In this document: positions 1 through 9,009 of the stretch, piece by piece
Layout of the letters: every line of letters begins with the position of its first letter
Position numbering within the stretch: the stretch's first letter is position 1
From: Micromonospora globbae
GTDB lineage: Bacteria; Actinomycetota; Actinomycetes; Mycobacteriales; Micromonosporaceae
Assembly: GCF_003610785.1 (NCBI RefSeq)
Contig: NZ_RAQQ01000003.1
Coordinates: 248,001-312,000, forward strand
Direction: 5' to 3'
DNA: 64,000 nt
Program-made: the position numbers and the translations under genes
The notes under the pieces: generated by a model
What the model saw: only the letters and a program-made list of their open reading frames with translations
Told to the model about the DNA's origin: nothing
Databases searched by the model: none

Positions 1-488
1 GCGCCGAGCACGTCATGCTCGTCGACCTGGGCCGCAACGACCTGGGCCGGGTCTGCCGGCCGGGCACCGTCGAGGTGCCGGAGTTCGCCACCATCGAGCG
101 GTACAGCCACGTCATGCACATCGTCTCGACGGTGGTCGGCACGCTGCGGGAGGACCGCACCGCGTTCGACGCGCTGGCCGCGACGTTCCCGGCCGGCACC
201 CTCTCCGGCGCCCCGAAGGTGCGCGCCATGGAGATCATCGAGGAGCTGGAGCCGGTGCGGCGGGGCATCTACGGCGGCACGGTGGGCTACTTCGGCTTCG
301 GCGGGGACCTCGACATGGCCATCGCCATCCGGACCGCGCTGATCCGCGAGGGCCGGGCGTACGTGCAGGCCGGAGCGGGGGTGGTGGCCGACTCCGACCC
401 GCACGCCGAGGACCAGGAGACCCGCAACAAGGCCGCCGCGGTGCTGGCGGCCATCGCCGCGGCCGAGACGCTGAGGGCGGCCCGGTGA
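1..488 (+). CDS. trpE: anthranilate synthase component I, C-terminal part
   Basis: Cut off by the window edge; the reading frame is open from base 3. The visible part is the C-terminal chorismate-binding region of the large subunit, which converts chorismate and ammonia (or glutamine via TrpG) to anthranilate in the first committed step of tryptophan synthesis. Diagnostic stretches are [12 protein letters not shown], the [19 protein letters not shown] segment, the [20 protein letters not shown] active-site region, and the final [12 protein letters not shown]...E..NKA. The feedback-inhibition region (N-terminal LLES-type motif) lies outside the window. The gene is followed by a Trp-operon membrane protein and trpCBA, the usual actinobacterial arrangement. 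PabB-type synthases are similar, but the trp context favours TrpE. Confidence 0.95.
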   Translation, partial: AEHVMLVDLGRNDLGRVCRPGTVEVPEFATIERYSHVMHIVSTVVGTLREDRTAFDALAATFPAGTLSGAPKVRAMEIIEELEPVRRGIYGGTVGYFGFGGDLDMAIAIRTALIREGRAYVQAGAGVVADSDPHAEDQETRNKAAAVLAAIAAAETLRAAR

Positions 489-531
489 GCGCGCAGGCGA
501 GCCGCGCCGCCGCGGACGAGAGGCGGGCGGG

Positions 532-1143
532 GTGAGCGAGGAGCGCAGCGCCGCCGAGCCGCGCCGCGGCGAGCGGGAGGCGGGCCCGGCCGTCGCGGGG
601 CGGCGGCAGTTGACGTACGCCGTGCTGCTCAGCCTCGCCGGCGCGGGCCTGGCGCTCTGGGCGGCGACCCGGAGCTGGTCGGTGGAGCTGGCCGTACGCC
701 CGGCGCCGTTGCCCCCGGAGCGGACGACCCGCAGCGGCGCCGCCCTGCTGCCGTGGCTGCCGGCGCTGGCCCTGGTGGGCCTGGCCGGCGGCGGCGCGGT
801 GCTCGCCACCCGTGGGCGGGTGCGCCAGGTCCTCGGCGCGCTGCTCGCGCTGCTGGGGCTGGCGGTGGCGGCCGGCGGGGGCTACGGCCTCGTGGCGGAT
901 TTCGGGGGCGCCGTGAGCCGGCAGTGGCCGGCGCTGTGCCTGGCCGGCGGCGTGCTCGCCGCGGCGGGCGGGCTGCTGACGGCGCTGCGGGGACGCGGCT
1001 GGCCCGGGATGGGAGCGCGGTACGAGCGGCCGGCCCGGACCGGGGCGCCCACCGGGGAGCCCGCGGGCGGCCCGGTGGACGGCCGGCGCACCACCGAGGC
1101 GTGGGACGCGCTGGACCGGGGCGAGGACCCGACGGTCAGCTGA
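532..1143 (+). CDS. Trp biosynthesis-associated membrane protein
   Basis: A 203-residue protein with four predicted transmembrane helices at about residues 26-45, 71-92, 99-120 and 131-151, a charged N-terminus and a hydrophilic C-terminal tail. Position between trpE and trpC, size and helix count match the actinobacterial family of Trp-operon membrane proteins of unknown biochemical role (like Rv1610). The GTG start at 532 lies 43 bp after the trpE stop. A short alternative frame opens at GTG 485 but stops at 535. The gene ends by overlapping the convergent small gene by 8 bp. Function is not established; a role in precursor transport or enzyme scaffolding would be guesswork. Confidence 0.85.
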   Translation: MSEERSAAEPRRGEREAGPAVAGRRQLTYAVLLSLAGAGLALWAATRSWSVELAVRPAPLPPERTTRSGAALLPWLPALALVGLAGGGAVLATRGRVRQVLGALLALLGLAVAAGGGYGLVADFGGAVSRQWPALCLAGGVLAAAGGLLTALRGRGWPGMGARYERPARTGAPTGEPAGGPVDGRRTTEAWDALDRGEDPTVS

Positions 1144-1390
1144 CCGGCTGCCGCTCCCGCTGTCGCCGGGCCGCGGCGAGTTCGGCGACCAGGCGGTCCA
1201 GCTCGGCGCGCCGGTCGGCGCGGGCCCGGTCGGCGCAGACCGCCTCCCAGGCGTTGCCGCGCGCCGTGCGCATCCGTGCCTCGCCGACGACCGCGCGCTC
1301 GACCGTGTGCACCACGCCGACGGCGAGGGAGGCGACGGTGCGCGAGATGGTCGTCAGGCCGATGCTCGGGTTCGGACCGGCTGTGCTCAT
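1136..1390 (-). CDS. small hypothetical protein
   Basis: An 84-residue protein with no recognised domain. The first 30 residues are weakly hydrophobic (ISRTVASLAVGVVHTVERAVV) and the second half is an Arg/Ala/Glu-rich helix that may form a coiled coil (about residues 45-80). The ATG at 1390 has a good Shine-Dalgarno sequence (GGAG about 7 bases upstream on the minus strand), which argues that it is real rather than a shadow of trp-operon DNA. It converges on the Trp membrane-protein gene with an 8-bp overlap. No function can be proposed. Confidence 0.6.
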   Translation of the reverse strand: MSTAGPNPSIGLTTISRTVASLAVGVVHTVERAVVGEARMRTARGNAWEAVCADRARADRRAELDRLVAELAAARRQRERQPVS

Positions 1391-1782
1391 GGCTCACTCC
1401 GCACGAGGAGGTTGGCGATGGTGGGCAGGCGCGTCATCGAGTCTGCCCGACGTCGATGCTCGCCGACTCACGTTTCGCCGTGGTGTCCGTCGCATCAACG
1501 CTGCCGCGACGGCCGGCACCAGGGCAGGGCCGTCAGTCCTTGAGCTTGCTCACAGCATCGACGAGCATCATTGGAGGTGTTCCGGCGGTCGACGCCGGTG
1601 CAGTCCGGGCGGGTTCGCCGGGTGCCCGCCGGGCGGGAGGTGGCGCTGCGTGACGTCCTCTTCACGGCAGGTCGGCCATTATGCCGCAGGCCGTTTCGTG
1701 AGCAGCGCCATACCCCCACCACCTGGCGTCGGGTGGCGCCACCTAGCATCGGCCCATGACACCCGGAGAGGGGAGTCCGTTG
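1391..1782. other. intergenic region before trpC
   Basis: 392 bp between the start of the small minus-strand gene and trpC. It is somewhat less GC-rich than the genes (for example around 1540-1600 and 1670-1720). It must hold the promoter of the minus-strand gene and probably an internal promoter for trpCBA. I see no clear -10/-35 pair, no leader peptide rich in Trp codons and no convincing attenuator hairpin. The forward open frames here lack codon bias or a ribosome site. Confidence 0.5.
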
Positions 1783-2646
1783 GTGACTGCTGAGCATGCG
1801 CACGCGGAGGGGGACGAGGCCGCTTCGGCGGCACCCGCAAGCGTGCTCGACGAGATCCTGGCCGGGGTGCGTGAGGACGTCGCCCGCCGGCAGGAGCAGG
1901 TTCCGCTGGAGCGGATCCGGGAGCTGGCCGCCGCCGCGCCGCCGCCCCTGGACGCGTACGCGGCCCTGCGCCGGCCCGGCGTCGCGGTGATCGCCGAGGT
2001 GAAGCGTTCCTCGCCGTCGAAGGGCCGCCTCGCGGAGATCGCCGACCCCGCCGACCTGGCCGGCGAGTACGCGGCCGGTGGCGCGCGGGCGATCAGCGTA
2101 CTGACCGAGGGGCGCTGGTTCGGCGGGTCGCTGGACGACCTGGCCGCGGTGCGCGCCGCGGTGCGGGTGCCCGTGCTGCGCAAGGACTTCGTGGTCTCCA
2201 GCTACCAGGTCCACGAGGCGCGGGCGCACGGCGCCGACCTGGTGCTGCTGATCGTCGCCGCGCTGGAGCAGAACGCGCTCGTCGGGCTGCTGGAGCGCAT
2301 CGAGTCGCTCGGCATGACCGCGCTGGTCGAGGTGCACGACGAGGAGGAGGCCGACCGGGCCCTGGAGGCCGGCGCCCAGGTCATCGGCGTCAACGCCCGC
2401 GACCTGCGTACCCTTGAGGTCGACCGCTCGGTGTTCGAGCGGATCGCGCCCGGCCTGCCCAGCAGCGTCGTGAAGATCGCCGAGTCCGGCGTGCGCGGCC
2501 CGCACGACCTCATCCGGTACGCCTCCGCCGGGGCCGACGCGGTCCTGGTCGGCGAGGGACTGGTCACCCAGAAGAGTCCCCGGGAGGCGGTGGCCGAGCT
2601 GGTCAACGCCGGCAACCACCCGGCGACGCCCCGTCCGGTGCGCTGA
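1783..2646 (+). CDS. trpC: indole-3-glycerol phosphate synthase
   Basis: Cytosolic TIM-barrel enzyme that closes carboxyphenylamino-deoxyribulose-5-phosphate to indole-3-glycerol phosphate. Clear family motifs are [13 protein letters not shown] (substrate phosphate and catalytic Lys), [54 protein letters not shown] and [12 protein letters not shown], in the right order. About 287 residues, normal for an actinobacterial monofunctional TrpC. The frame is open from ATG 1756, but GTG 1783 is preferred because GGGGAG at 1770-1775 gives a proper ribosome site and nothing comparable precedes 1756. First gene of trpCBA; 38 bp separate it from trpB. Confidence 0.95.
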   Translation: MTAEHAHAEGDEAASAAPASVLDEILAGVREDVARRQEQVPLERIRELAAAAPPPLDAYAALRRPGVAVIAEVKRSSPSKGRLAEIADPADLAGEYAAGGARAISVLTEGRWFGGSLDDLAAVRAAVRVPVLRKDFVVSSYQVHEARAHGADLVLLIVAALEQNALVGLLERIESLGMTALVEVHDEEEADRALEAGAQVIGVNARDLRTLEVDRSVFERIAPGLPSSVVKIAESGVRGPHDLIRYASAGADAVLVGEGLVTQKSPREAVAELVNAGNHPATPRPVR

Positions 2647-2684
2647 CCCCGCGCCGGCCCGCCAGCAGCGAGAGGACTTCCCCG

Positions 2685-3917
2685 ATGAGCGACGCGCCGG
2701 CCCCCACCGGCCTCCAGCCCGACGCCGCCGGTCACTTCGGCCGCTTCGGCGGGCGGTTCGTGCCCGAGGCGCTCGTGGCCGCGCTCGACGAGCTGTCCGA
2801 GGCGCACCGCACCGCCATGGCCGACGAGTCGTTCCGGGCCGAGTTCGAGGCCCTGCTGCGCGACTACGCCGGCACCCCCTCGATGCTCTACCCGGCGCAG
2901 CGGCTCTCCGCGAAGCTCGGCGCGCGGGTGCTGCTCAAGCGGGAGGACCTGAACCACACGGGCGCGCACAAGGTGCGCAACGTGCTCGGTCAGGCGCTGC
3001 TCACCAAGCGGATGGGCAAGACCCGGGTCATCGCGGAGACCGGCGCCGGGCAGCACGGGGTGGCCGCGGCCACCGCGGCCGCGCTGTTCGACCTCGAGTG
3101 CGTGGTGTACATGGGCGAGGTGGACACGCAGCGGCAGGCGCTGAACGTGGCCCGCATGCGGATGCTGGGCGCCACCGTCGTCCCGGTGACCACCGGCTCC
3201 CGCACGCTCAAGGACGCCATGAACGAGGCGATGCGGGACTGGGTCGCCAACGTCGGCGACACCCACTACCTGATCGGCACCGCCGCCGGGCCGCACCCGT
3301 TCCCGGCCATGGTGCGCGACTTCGTCCGGGGCATCGGCGACGAGGCCCGCCAGCAGTGCCTCGACCTGACCGGCGCCCTGCCCGACGCCGTGGCCGCGTG
3401 CGTCGGCGGCGGCTCCAACGCGCTGGGCATCTTCCACGCCTTCGTCGGCGACCCGGACGTGCGGCTGTACGGCTTCGAGGCCGGCGGCGACGGCGTGGCG
3501 ACGGGCCGGCACGCGGCGAGCATCACCGGCGGCTCGGTGGGCGTGCTGCACGGCACCCGGACGTACGTGCTCCAGGACGCCGACGGGCAGACGGTCGAGT
3601 CGCACTCGATCTCCGCGGGCCTGGACTATCCGGGCGTCGGGCCGGAGCACTCCTGGCTGCACGACACCGGCCGGGCGACGTACCTGCCGGTCACCGACGA
3701 CGAGGCGATGGCCGCGTTCGAACTGCTGTGCCGCACCGAGGGCATCATCCCGGCCATCGAGAGCTCCCACGCGCTCGCCGGGGCCGCCGCGATCGCCCCG
3801 AAGCTCGCCGCCGAGCTGGGTCGGGAGCCCACCATCGTCGTCAACCTCTCCGGCCGGGGTGACAAGGACGTGCACACCGCCGGCCGGTACTTCGGGATCC
3901 TCGACAGGGAGCAGTGA
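2685..3917 (+). CDS. trpB: tryptophan synthase beta chain
   Basis: PLP enzyme that joins indole (channelled from TrpA) with L-serine to give L-tryptophan. 410 residues. N-terminal [12 protein letters not shown] signature, PLP Lys at about residue 96 in [10 protein letters not shown], the [10 protein letters not shown] catalytic segment (Glu/Gly-rich loop that includes the catalytic Glu), the phosphate-binding [10 protein letters not shown] loop, and a C-terminal GRGDKD motif. The sequence has HK-V-R-N where the commonest form is HK-I-N-N. ATG 2685 follows GAGAGGA. The stop overlaps the start of trpA (TGATG), so the two subunits are probably translationally coupled. Confidence 0.97.
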   Translation: MSDAPAPTGLQPDAAGHFGRFGGRFVPEALVAALDELSEAHRTAMADESFRAEFEALLRDYAGTPSMLYPAQRLSAKLGARVLLKREDLNHTGAHKVRNVLGQALLTKRMGKTRVIAETGAGQHGVAAATAAALFDLECVVYMGEVDTQRQALNVARMRMLGATVVPVTTGSRTLKDAMNEAMRDWVANVGDTHYLIGTAAGPHPFPAMVRDFVRGIGDEARQQCLDLTGALPDAVAACVGGGSNALGIFHAFVGDPDVRLYGFEAGGDGVATGRHAASITGGSVGVLHGTRTYVLQDADGQTVESHSISAGLDYPGVGPEHSWLHDTGRATYLPVTDDEAMAAFELLCRTEGIIPAIESSHALAGAAAIAPKLAAELGREPTIVVNLSGRGDKDVHTAGRYFGILDREQ

Positions 3918-4720
3918 TGAGCCGGATCGGGGTCGCCTTCGACAAGGCGCGCGCGGAGGGTCGGGCGCTGCTGGTGGGCTGCATGCCGGCCGGTTTCCCC
4001 ACGGTCGAGGGCAGCATCGCGGCGATGACCGCCATGGTCGAGGCCGGGGTCGACGTGATCGAGGTGGAGATCCCGTACTCCGATCCGGTCATGGACGGGC
4101 CGGTCATCCAGAAGGCCAGCGACATCGCGCTGGCCGGCGGCGTCCGCACGGCCGACACGCTGCGCATCATCGAGGCGGTCGCGGCCACCGGCGCGCCGGT
4201 GGTCACCATGACCTACTGGAACCCGATCGAGCGGTACGGGGTCGACGCGTTCGCGCGTGACCTGGACGCCGCCGGGGGCACCGGCCTCATCACTCCCGAC
4301 CTCATCCCCGAGGAGGCCGACGAGTGGCTCGCCGCCTCGGACGCGTACGGGCTGGACCGGACGTTCCTGGTCGCCCCGTCCTCGACCGACGCGCGGCTGG
4401 CCATGACCGTCGAGCACTGCCGGGGGTTCGTCTACGCCACCGCGATCATGGGCGTCACCGGGGCGCGTGAGCGCACCTCCGACGCGGCCCCCGTCCTGGT
4501 CTCCCGGGTCCGTGCGGTCACCGACCTGCCGGTCGGCGTCGGGCTCGGCGTCGGCACCGGCGCGCAGGCCGGCACGGTCGGCGGGTACGCCGACGGCGTG
4601 ATCGTGGGCAGCGCGCTCGTCCGCTGCGTGCTCGACGCGCCGAACGAGGCCGCCGGCCTGGCCGCCCTGCGCACCCTGAGCGCGGAGTTGGCCGAGGGCG
4701 TCCGCACCCCCCGCCCCTGA
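3917..4720 (+). CDS. trpA: tryptophan synthase alpha chain
   Basis: TIM-barrel subunit that splits indole-3-glycerol phosphate to indole and glyceraldehyde-3-phosphate. It carries the catalytic Glu and Asp in EVEIPYSDPVMDGPVIQKA, then GLITPDLIPEE, ATAIMGVTGAR and the phosphate-binding VGLGVGTGAQAG...GVIVGSAL region. About 267 residues. The ATG at 3917 shares its A with the trpB stop and has AGGGAG about 6 bases upstream; a GTG at 3914 is the alternative. Last gene of the trp cluster; the convergent Nudix gene begins beyond a long hairpin that could terminate both. Confidence 0.96.
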   Translation: MSRIGVAFDKARAEGRALLVGCMPAGFPTVEGSIAAMTAMVEAGVDVIEVEIPYSDPVMDGPVIQKASDIALAGGVRTADTLRIIEAVAATGAPVVTMTYWNPIERYGVDAFARDLDAAGGTGLITPDLIPEEADEWLAASDAYGLDRTFLVAPSSTDARLAMTVEHCRGFVYATAIMGVTGARERTSDAAPVLVSRVRAVTDLPVGVGLGVGTGAQAGTVGGYADGVIVGSALVRCVLDAPNEAAGLAALRTLSAELAEGVRTPRP

Positions 4721-4735
4721 CCCCCACCCCCGCCC

Positions 4736-4777
4736 CAGACCCCCGCGCCCGGGCCTCAGACCCCCGCGCCCGGGCCT
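4736..4777. repeat. 21-bp direct repeat, two copies
   Basis: Two exact tandem copies of CAGACCCCCGCGCCCGGGCC plus T just after the trpA stop, followed by a degenerate third piece. GC-rich and non-coding. Its length is a multiple of three, but no ORF uses it. Confidence 0.8.
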
Positions 4778-4813
4778 AGACCCGCCCGGGCCCCCGCGCC
4801 CCGGCCCCCACCC

Positions 4814-4889
4814 CCGCGATCTTGCACTTCTGGCCCCCGAGACGCGGCTTCTGCCCGTATTTGTCGGGGCGGAAAGTGCAAGATCGCGG
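4814..4889. terminator. long palindromic hairpin between trpA and Nudix gene
   Basis: Perfect 16-bp inverted arms, CCGCGATCTTGCACTT at 4814-4829 and its complement at 4874-4889, with a further partly paired GGCCCCCGA/TCGGGGC segment inside. It lies between two convergent genes, so a bidirectional terminator is the simplest role, although there is no U-tract. The arm is more elaborate than an ordinary terminator and could be one copy of a dispersed repeat. Confidence 0.75.
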
Positions 4890-4905
4890 AGAACTGTGGT
4901 GCGGG

Positions 4906-5421
4906 TCAGGGTTTCGGGGCGCTGTGGGGGGTGGGCGGGTCGGCGCGTTGTTCCGGCGGGCGAGGACTTGGCGCCACGGAGCGCAGCACGCCCGAGCGGC
5001 CGGACAGCGCGTCGGCGAGGGCCGCCCGGGTGGTCGGCGTGAGCGCGCCGGGCAGCGCGGCCGGGTCGTGCCAGGAGAGCCGGCAGCCGCCCACCGGCGC
5101 CCCCGCCGGCGCAGAACCGTGTGCCCGGGCCCGGAAGACGTGCACCAGGACATCGGGCAGCGGCCCGACCCGCCCGGGCGGCGGCACGGCCGCCGGCGCC
5201 GGACCGCTCAGGTGGTACAGGCCGACCAGGTCGACGACCTCGACCTCCCAGCCGGTCTCGGCGCGGATGTCGCGCAGCGCGGCCGGTAGCGGGCTCTCCG
5301 CCCGGCGCAGCCGGCCCCCGGGCAGCGCGTAGCGGCGCTCGCCGCGGCCCTGCCGGCAGAGCAGCACCCGGCCGGCGTCGTCGGTGACGACCGCGGCCAC
5401 CGCCCAGGTGAGCGCGCCCAT
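4906..5421 (-). CDS. Nudix-fold protein with degenerate Nudix box
   Basis: A protein of about 171 residues with a Nudix hydrolase core: an early beta strand (AVVTDDAGRVLLCRQ), the YALPGG entry, and a Nudix-box-like helix GRLRRAE...RDIRAETGW. The box departs from GX5EX7REUXEEXGU: REU is RDI and one of the paired metal-binding Glu residues is Ala. Hydrolase activity on a nucleoside-diphosphate compound is therefore uncertain. The last about 35 residues are Pro/Arg-rich and probably disordered. ATG 5421 was chosen; TTG 5427 is the upstream alternative, and neither has a strong ribosome site. Transcribed towards trpA. Confidence 0.8.
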   Translation of the reverse strand: MGALTWAVAAVVTDDAGRVLLCRQGRGERRYALPGGRLRRAESPLPAALRDIRAETGWEVEVVDLVGLYHLSGPAPAAVPPPGRVGPLPDVLVHVFRARAHGSAPAGAPVGGCRLSWHDPAALPGALTPTTRAALADALSGRSGVLRSVAPSPRPPEQRADPPTPHSAPKP

Positions 5422-5523
5422 GGACAAAGAGCGTACGGCGGTGCAAACCAGAAGTCACCGCGCCGGCCCGCGCGCCGGGCCGGGGTGCCGCCGACCGGCC
5501 CGTCGGCGGTAGCGTGTGCAACC

Positions 5524-6684
5524 GTGACTCTCGCCTCGCTGTCCCCCCAGGCGGCCCTGCCCAGTCCCACCACCGCCGTCTGGCAGCTCGGGCCGTTGCC
5601 GGTCCGGGCGTACGCAATCTGCATCATCGTCGGCATCGTGGTGGCCTGCCTGGTGACCGAGTACCGCCTGCGCCAGCGCGGGGTCGCACCCGGCGCGGTC
5701 CTCGACCTCGCCGTCTGGGCGGTGCCGGCCGGCATCATCGGCGCCCGGATCTACCACGTGGTCACCTCACCGGAGAAGTACTTCGGCACCGGCGGCGACC
5801 CGATGAAGGCGTTCGCCATCTGGGAGGGCGGTCTCGGCATCTGGGGCGCGGTCGCCGGCGGCGCGCTCGGCGCGTGGCTGGGCGCCCGGCAGCTCGGCAT
5901 CCCGCTCACGGTGGTGGCCGACGCGCTGGCGCCGGGGCTGCCGCTCGCGCAGGCCATCGGCCGGCTGGGCAACTGGTTCAACAACGAGCTGTTCGGCGGC
6001 CGGACCACCCTGCCGTGGGGCCTGGAGATCCACCGGATGGACCCGGACAACCCGGGCCACGCCCTGCGCGACGACACCGGCCAGCCGATCCTCGAACCGG
6101 GCCTCTACCACCCGACGTTCGCGTACGAGGCGCTGTGGAACATCGGCGTCGCGGCGCTGGTCTTCGTGCTCGACCGCAAGCTGCGCTTCGGCCGGGGCCG
6201 GGCCTTCGCGCTCTACGTCATGGGCTACACGGCGGGCCGGTTCTGGATCGAGCTGATGCGCACCGACGAGGCGAACACGATCCTCGGCGTACGGCTCAAC
6301 GTGTGGACGGCCGGGCTGGTCTTCCTCGGCGCGCTCGTCTACTTCCTGCGCGTGCGCGGCCCCCGCGAGTACGTGGTCCCGCTGGCCGCCGAGGCCCCCG
6401 CCGCCCCCGCCGCCCCGGCCGAGTCCGACGTGTCCCAGGTCGACCTGTCCGCCCGCGAGGCCGGGGCCCGCCCCGCCGTGCCGGAGGGCTACCGGGTCGT
6501 CGACGAGGAGCAGTTCCGCGCGTACCGCGAGACCGGTGTGCTCCCCGCCGAGCCGGCCGCCGACGCCCCGGAGACCGCCGCGGCGGCCGACGCCGACGCC
6601 GACGCGGCGAGCGGCGACACCGAGCCGGCGCGGGACGACCGGGCGGGTGCGACCGGCACCGGCACGGCCGACCGCGAGAGCTGA
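5524..6684 (+). CDS. lgt: prolipoprotein diacylglyceryl transferase
   Basis: Membrane enzyme that moves diacylglyceryl from phosphatidylglycerol to the lipobox Cys of prolipoproteins. Several hydrophobic helices and the Lgt signature GRLGNWFNNELFGG are present, followed by YHPTFAYEALWN, YVMGYTAGRFWIE and LNVWTAGLVF. At the site where many Lgt proteins read HGG, this one has GGLGIWGAVAGG, a form I associate with actinobacteria. The last about 110 residues are an Ala/Glu/Asp-rich tail, also common there. GTG 5524 (VTLASLSPQ) is preferred over GTG 5485 because it gives the expected short N-terminus. Its substrates in this window include the lipoproteins at 32153, 33602 and 38535. Confidence 0.95.
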   Translation: MTLASLSPQAALPSPTTAVWQLGPLPVRAYAICIIVGIVVACLVTEYRLRQRGVAPGAVLDLAVWAVPAGIIGARIYHVVTSPEKYFGTGGDPMKAFAIWEGGLGIWGAVAGGALGAWLGARQLGIPLTVVADALAPGLPLAQAIGRLGNWFNNELFGGRTTLPWGLEIHRMDPDNPGHALRDDTGQPILEPGLYHPTFAYEALWNIGVAALVFVLDRKLRFGRGRAFALYVMGYTAGRFWIELMRTDEANTILGVRLNVWTAGLVFLGALVYFLRVRGPREYVVPLAAEAPAAPAAPAESDVSQVDLSAREAGARPAVPEGYRVVDEEQFRAYRETGVLPAEPAADAPETAAAADADADAASGDTEPARDDRAGATGTGTADRES

Positions 6685-6699
6685 CGGGGGACCGGCGCC

Positions 6700-7887
6700 A
6701 TGCGTAGCGCGGTGGTGGTCGGCGCGGGCATCGCCGGTCTCTCGGTCGCCGGCGCGCTGGCCCGTTCCGGCTGGGCGGTGACCCTGCTGGAGCGGGCCGA
6801 CCGGGTGCGTCCCGAGCCGACCGCGGTGGTGCTGTGGCCCAACGGGGTGCGCGCGCTGCGCGCGCTCGGGCTGGGCGCCGGGCTGGAGGCGATCGCGACC
6901 CCGCTGCCCGACGGCGGCGTACGCCGTCCCGACGGGCACTGGCTCGTGCAGCCCCGTGCGCTGCCCGCCGACCGGATGCCGGTCGTGGTGCACCGGGAGG
7001 ACCTGCACGACGCGCTGATCGCCGGGCTCGGCGAGCGGGTCGAGCTGCGTACCGGGGTGACCGTCGAGACGGTGCACGCCGAGGCGGGGGAGCGGCCGGC
7101 GGTGAGCGACGGCCGGCAGACCATCGAGGCCGACCTCGTGGTCGCCGCGGACGGCGTCGACAGCCGGATCCGCCGGCGGCTCGCGCCCGAGGCCACCGTG
7201 GTCAGCTCCGGCTCGGCGGCGTGGCGGGCCGTCATCCCGTGGTACCGGGCCCCGCAACTGCCGGACGGCCAGACCGTGGGCGGCGAGGTCCTCGGCGCCG
7301 GCTACCGCTTCGTCTCCGCCTCGCTGGGCGACCGCGGGTCCGCGGGCGGCTCCGCGCGCGGCGGCATCTACTGGGTGGCCACCGCGGCCGGGGCGGCCCG
7401 ACCCGAGCCGCCGCGGACGCAGCTCGCCCTGCTCCGCCGCTGGTACGCGGGCTGGCCCGCCCCGATCGGCGAGCTGCTCGACGCCACCGACCCCGCCGAC
7501 CTGGTCCAGCAGGAGATCCGCGAGCTGCGGCCGCTGCCCCGCGCGTACGGCTACCCGGCCGGGCCGGGCGGGGTGGTGCTCCTCGGCGACGCGGCCCACG
7601 CCATGCCGCCACACCTCGGGCAGGGCGCCTGCCTCGCGTTCGAGGACGCGGCCACCCTCGCCGCGCTGCTGCGCGAGTCACGGCTGCCGGACGCCGTCAC
7701 CGCGTACGACCGGGTGCGCCGCCCCCGCGCGGCGACGATGGTGCGGCAGGCCCGCCGGATGTCGGCGGTGCTCCAGGCCCGGGGCCGGCTGGCGCTGCGG
7801 GCCCGCGACGCGGCGCTGGGCACGCTCACGCCCCGGCTGCTCAACACGGCCGCGGCCTCCGCCGCCCAGTGGCGCCCTCCGTCCTGA
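6700..7887 (+). CDS. FAD-dependent monooxygenase
   Basis: A 395-residue group A flavoprotein hydroxylase. It has the N-terminal FAD-binding GAGIAGLSVAGAL fingerprint, a central DG motif (VVAADGVDSRIRR) and the GD motif LLGDAAHAMPPHLGQGACLAFEDA. Such enzymes use NAD(P)H and O2 to hydroxylate aromatic or polyketide-like substrates; the substrate cannot be read from the sequence. It starts 15 bp after lgt with GGGGGA upstream, so it may be co-transcribed, but no functional link to lgt is evident. It is convergent with the GNAT gene. Confidence 0.9.
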   Translation: MRSAVVVGAGIAGLSVAGALARSGWAVTLLERADRVRPEPTAVVLWPNGVRALRALGLGAGLEAIATPLPDGGVRRPDGHWLVQPRALPADRMPVVVHREDLHDALIAGLGERVELRTGVTVETVHAEAGERPAVSDGRQTIEADLVVAADGVDSRIRRRLAPEATVVSSGSAAWRAVIPWYRAPQLPDGQTVGGEVLGAGYRFVSASLGDRGSAGGSARGGIYWVATAAGAARPEPPRTQLALLRRWYAGWPAPIGELLDATDPADLVQQEIRELRPLPRAYGYPAGPGGVVLLGDAAHAMPPHLGQGACLAFEDAATLAALLRESRLPDAVTAYDRVRRPRAATMVRQARRMSAVLQARGRLALRARDAALGTLTPRLLNTAAASAAQWRPPS

Positions 7888-8017
7888 CGCTCCGCGCCCG
7901 GCTGCCCCCGGTGCGACCGGGCCCGCGGGTCGCCCCAGGGCCATGCGGACGAAGGCCGCGGAACGGCACCGGCCCGGCACCATGACCGACGGCGTGGGCG
8001 GCGGATGGCGCCCGCGG

Positions 8018-8863
8018 TCAGGGGATGACGGGGGCGGGTTCGGCGATGCAGGCCGTGCCGACCCGGCGGAAGCCGACGCGCAGGTACACCCGGGCGATCT
8101 CCTCGCTGCCCGCCGACAGGAACACGAGGTCGGTGCCGGCGGCGAGCAGCTCGCGGGCCAGGGTCGCGGTGACGGCCGCCCCCAGCCCCCGGCGGCGGGC
8201 GACGGGCAGCGTCCCCACCCCGGCGATCTCGGCCACGTCGTCGACCCGCATCGCCATCCCGCTGGCCAGCGCTCCCTCGGCCGGCGTGGCGGCCAGCGCC
8301 GAGATCCGCCGGCCGTCGACGACCCGGACCCGCTCCTCGTCGAGCGCGGCGGCCTCCAGCGCCCGCACGGCCGCGTCCCGCTCCGCCGGACCGGCCTCGC
8401 CCCGCCCGGTGCCCGCGGCCGCGAACGCGACCGCCGCGACCGCCCGGCGGGCGGCCACCGCGGCGGCGAAGTCGGGTGCGTCGGGGTCGAGCACCCGGAC
8501 CGGCACGTCGCTCAGGGACGCGGGGTCGGGCAGCGCCACGGGGTCGAGCACCATCAGCGGCGCCTCCAGCACGGCCAGCCCCGCCGACCGGGCCACCGGA
8601 AGGAGTCCCGGTGTCGTCTCGTGCACCCACTCGAAGGCCTCCGGGAGGCCCAGCTCCCGCTGCCGCTCGCGGACCGCGCCGAGGTCGGCCAGCGACGGCG
8701 GCTGCGACGCCCCGATCCGGGGCCGGGCGTAGAACGGGAATCCGGCCCCGTCGCGGACGAAGAGCACCAGATCGCCGTACTCCTCGACGCGGGCGGCGTC
8801 CCGGGGCACCGCGTCGTAGAAGCGCTCGAGCCGGCGGAAGAGGTCCTTGTGCGCGGGATCCAC
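8018..8863 (-). CDS. GNAT family N-acetyltransferase
   Basis: A 281-residue protein. The C-terminal half (about residues 175-275) is a typical GNAT fold: IAGVGTLPVARRRGLGAAV is the acetyl-CoA pyrophosphate-binding R/Q-x-x-G-x-G/A loop region, followed by FLSAGSEEIARVYLRVGFRRVG. The N-terminal half (EEYGDLVLFVRDGAGFPFYARP) looks like a degenerate extra GNAT-like or substrate domain. Substrate unknown. GTG start at 8863. It is divergent from gltB, with 146 bp between the two starts. Confidence 0.85.
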   Translation of the reverse strand: MDPAHKDLFRRLERFYDAVPRDAARVEEYGDLVLFVRDGAGFPFYARPRIGASQPPSLADLGAVRERQRELGLPEAFEWVHETTPGLLPVARSAGLAVLEAPLMVLDPVALPDPASLSDVPVRVLDPDAPDFAAAVAARRAVAAVAFAAAGTGRGEAGPAERDAAVRALEAAALDEERVRVVDGRRISALAATPAEGALASGMAMRVDDVAEIAGVGTLPVARRRGLGAAVTATLARELLAAGTDLVFLSAGSEEIARVYLRVGFRRVGTACIAEPAPVIP

Positions 8864-9009
8864 CGCGCGAGACTACCTGTCCCAGAGTCTGGAAGGTGTG
8901 ATCAATCCGGACTGGCCCCGGTGCCCGCGCCCTAACGTAGACTCAATAAACCCACAAGGGCCGACGTCGTCCCGACCATGATCCAACCTGAGTGACGACA
9001 GGAGGCCCG

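Noticed and set aside
1391..1782. Trp attenuator before trpC
   Set aside because: No leader ORF with Trp codons and no alternative hairpin pair could be found.
8992..9009. GTG 8992 as gltB start
   Set aside because: The AGGAGG ribosome site lies downstream of it and points to GTG 9010.
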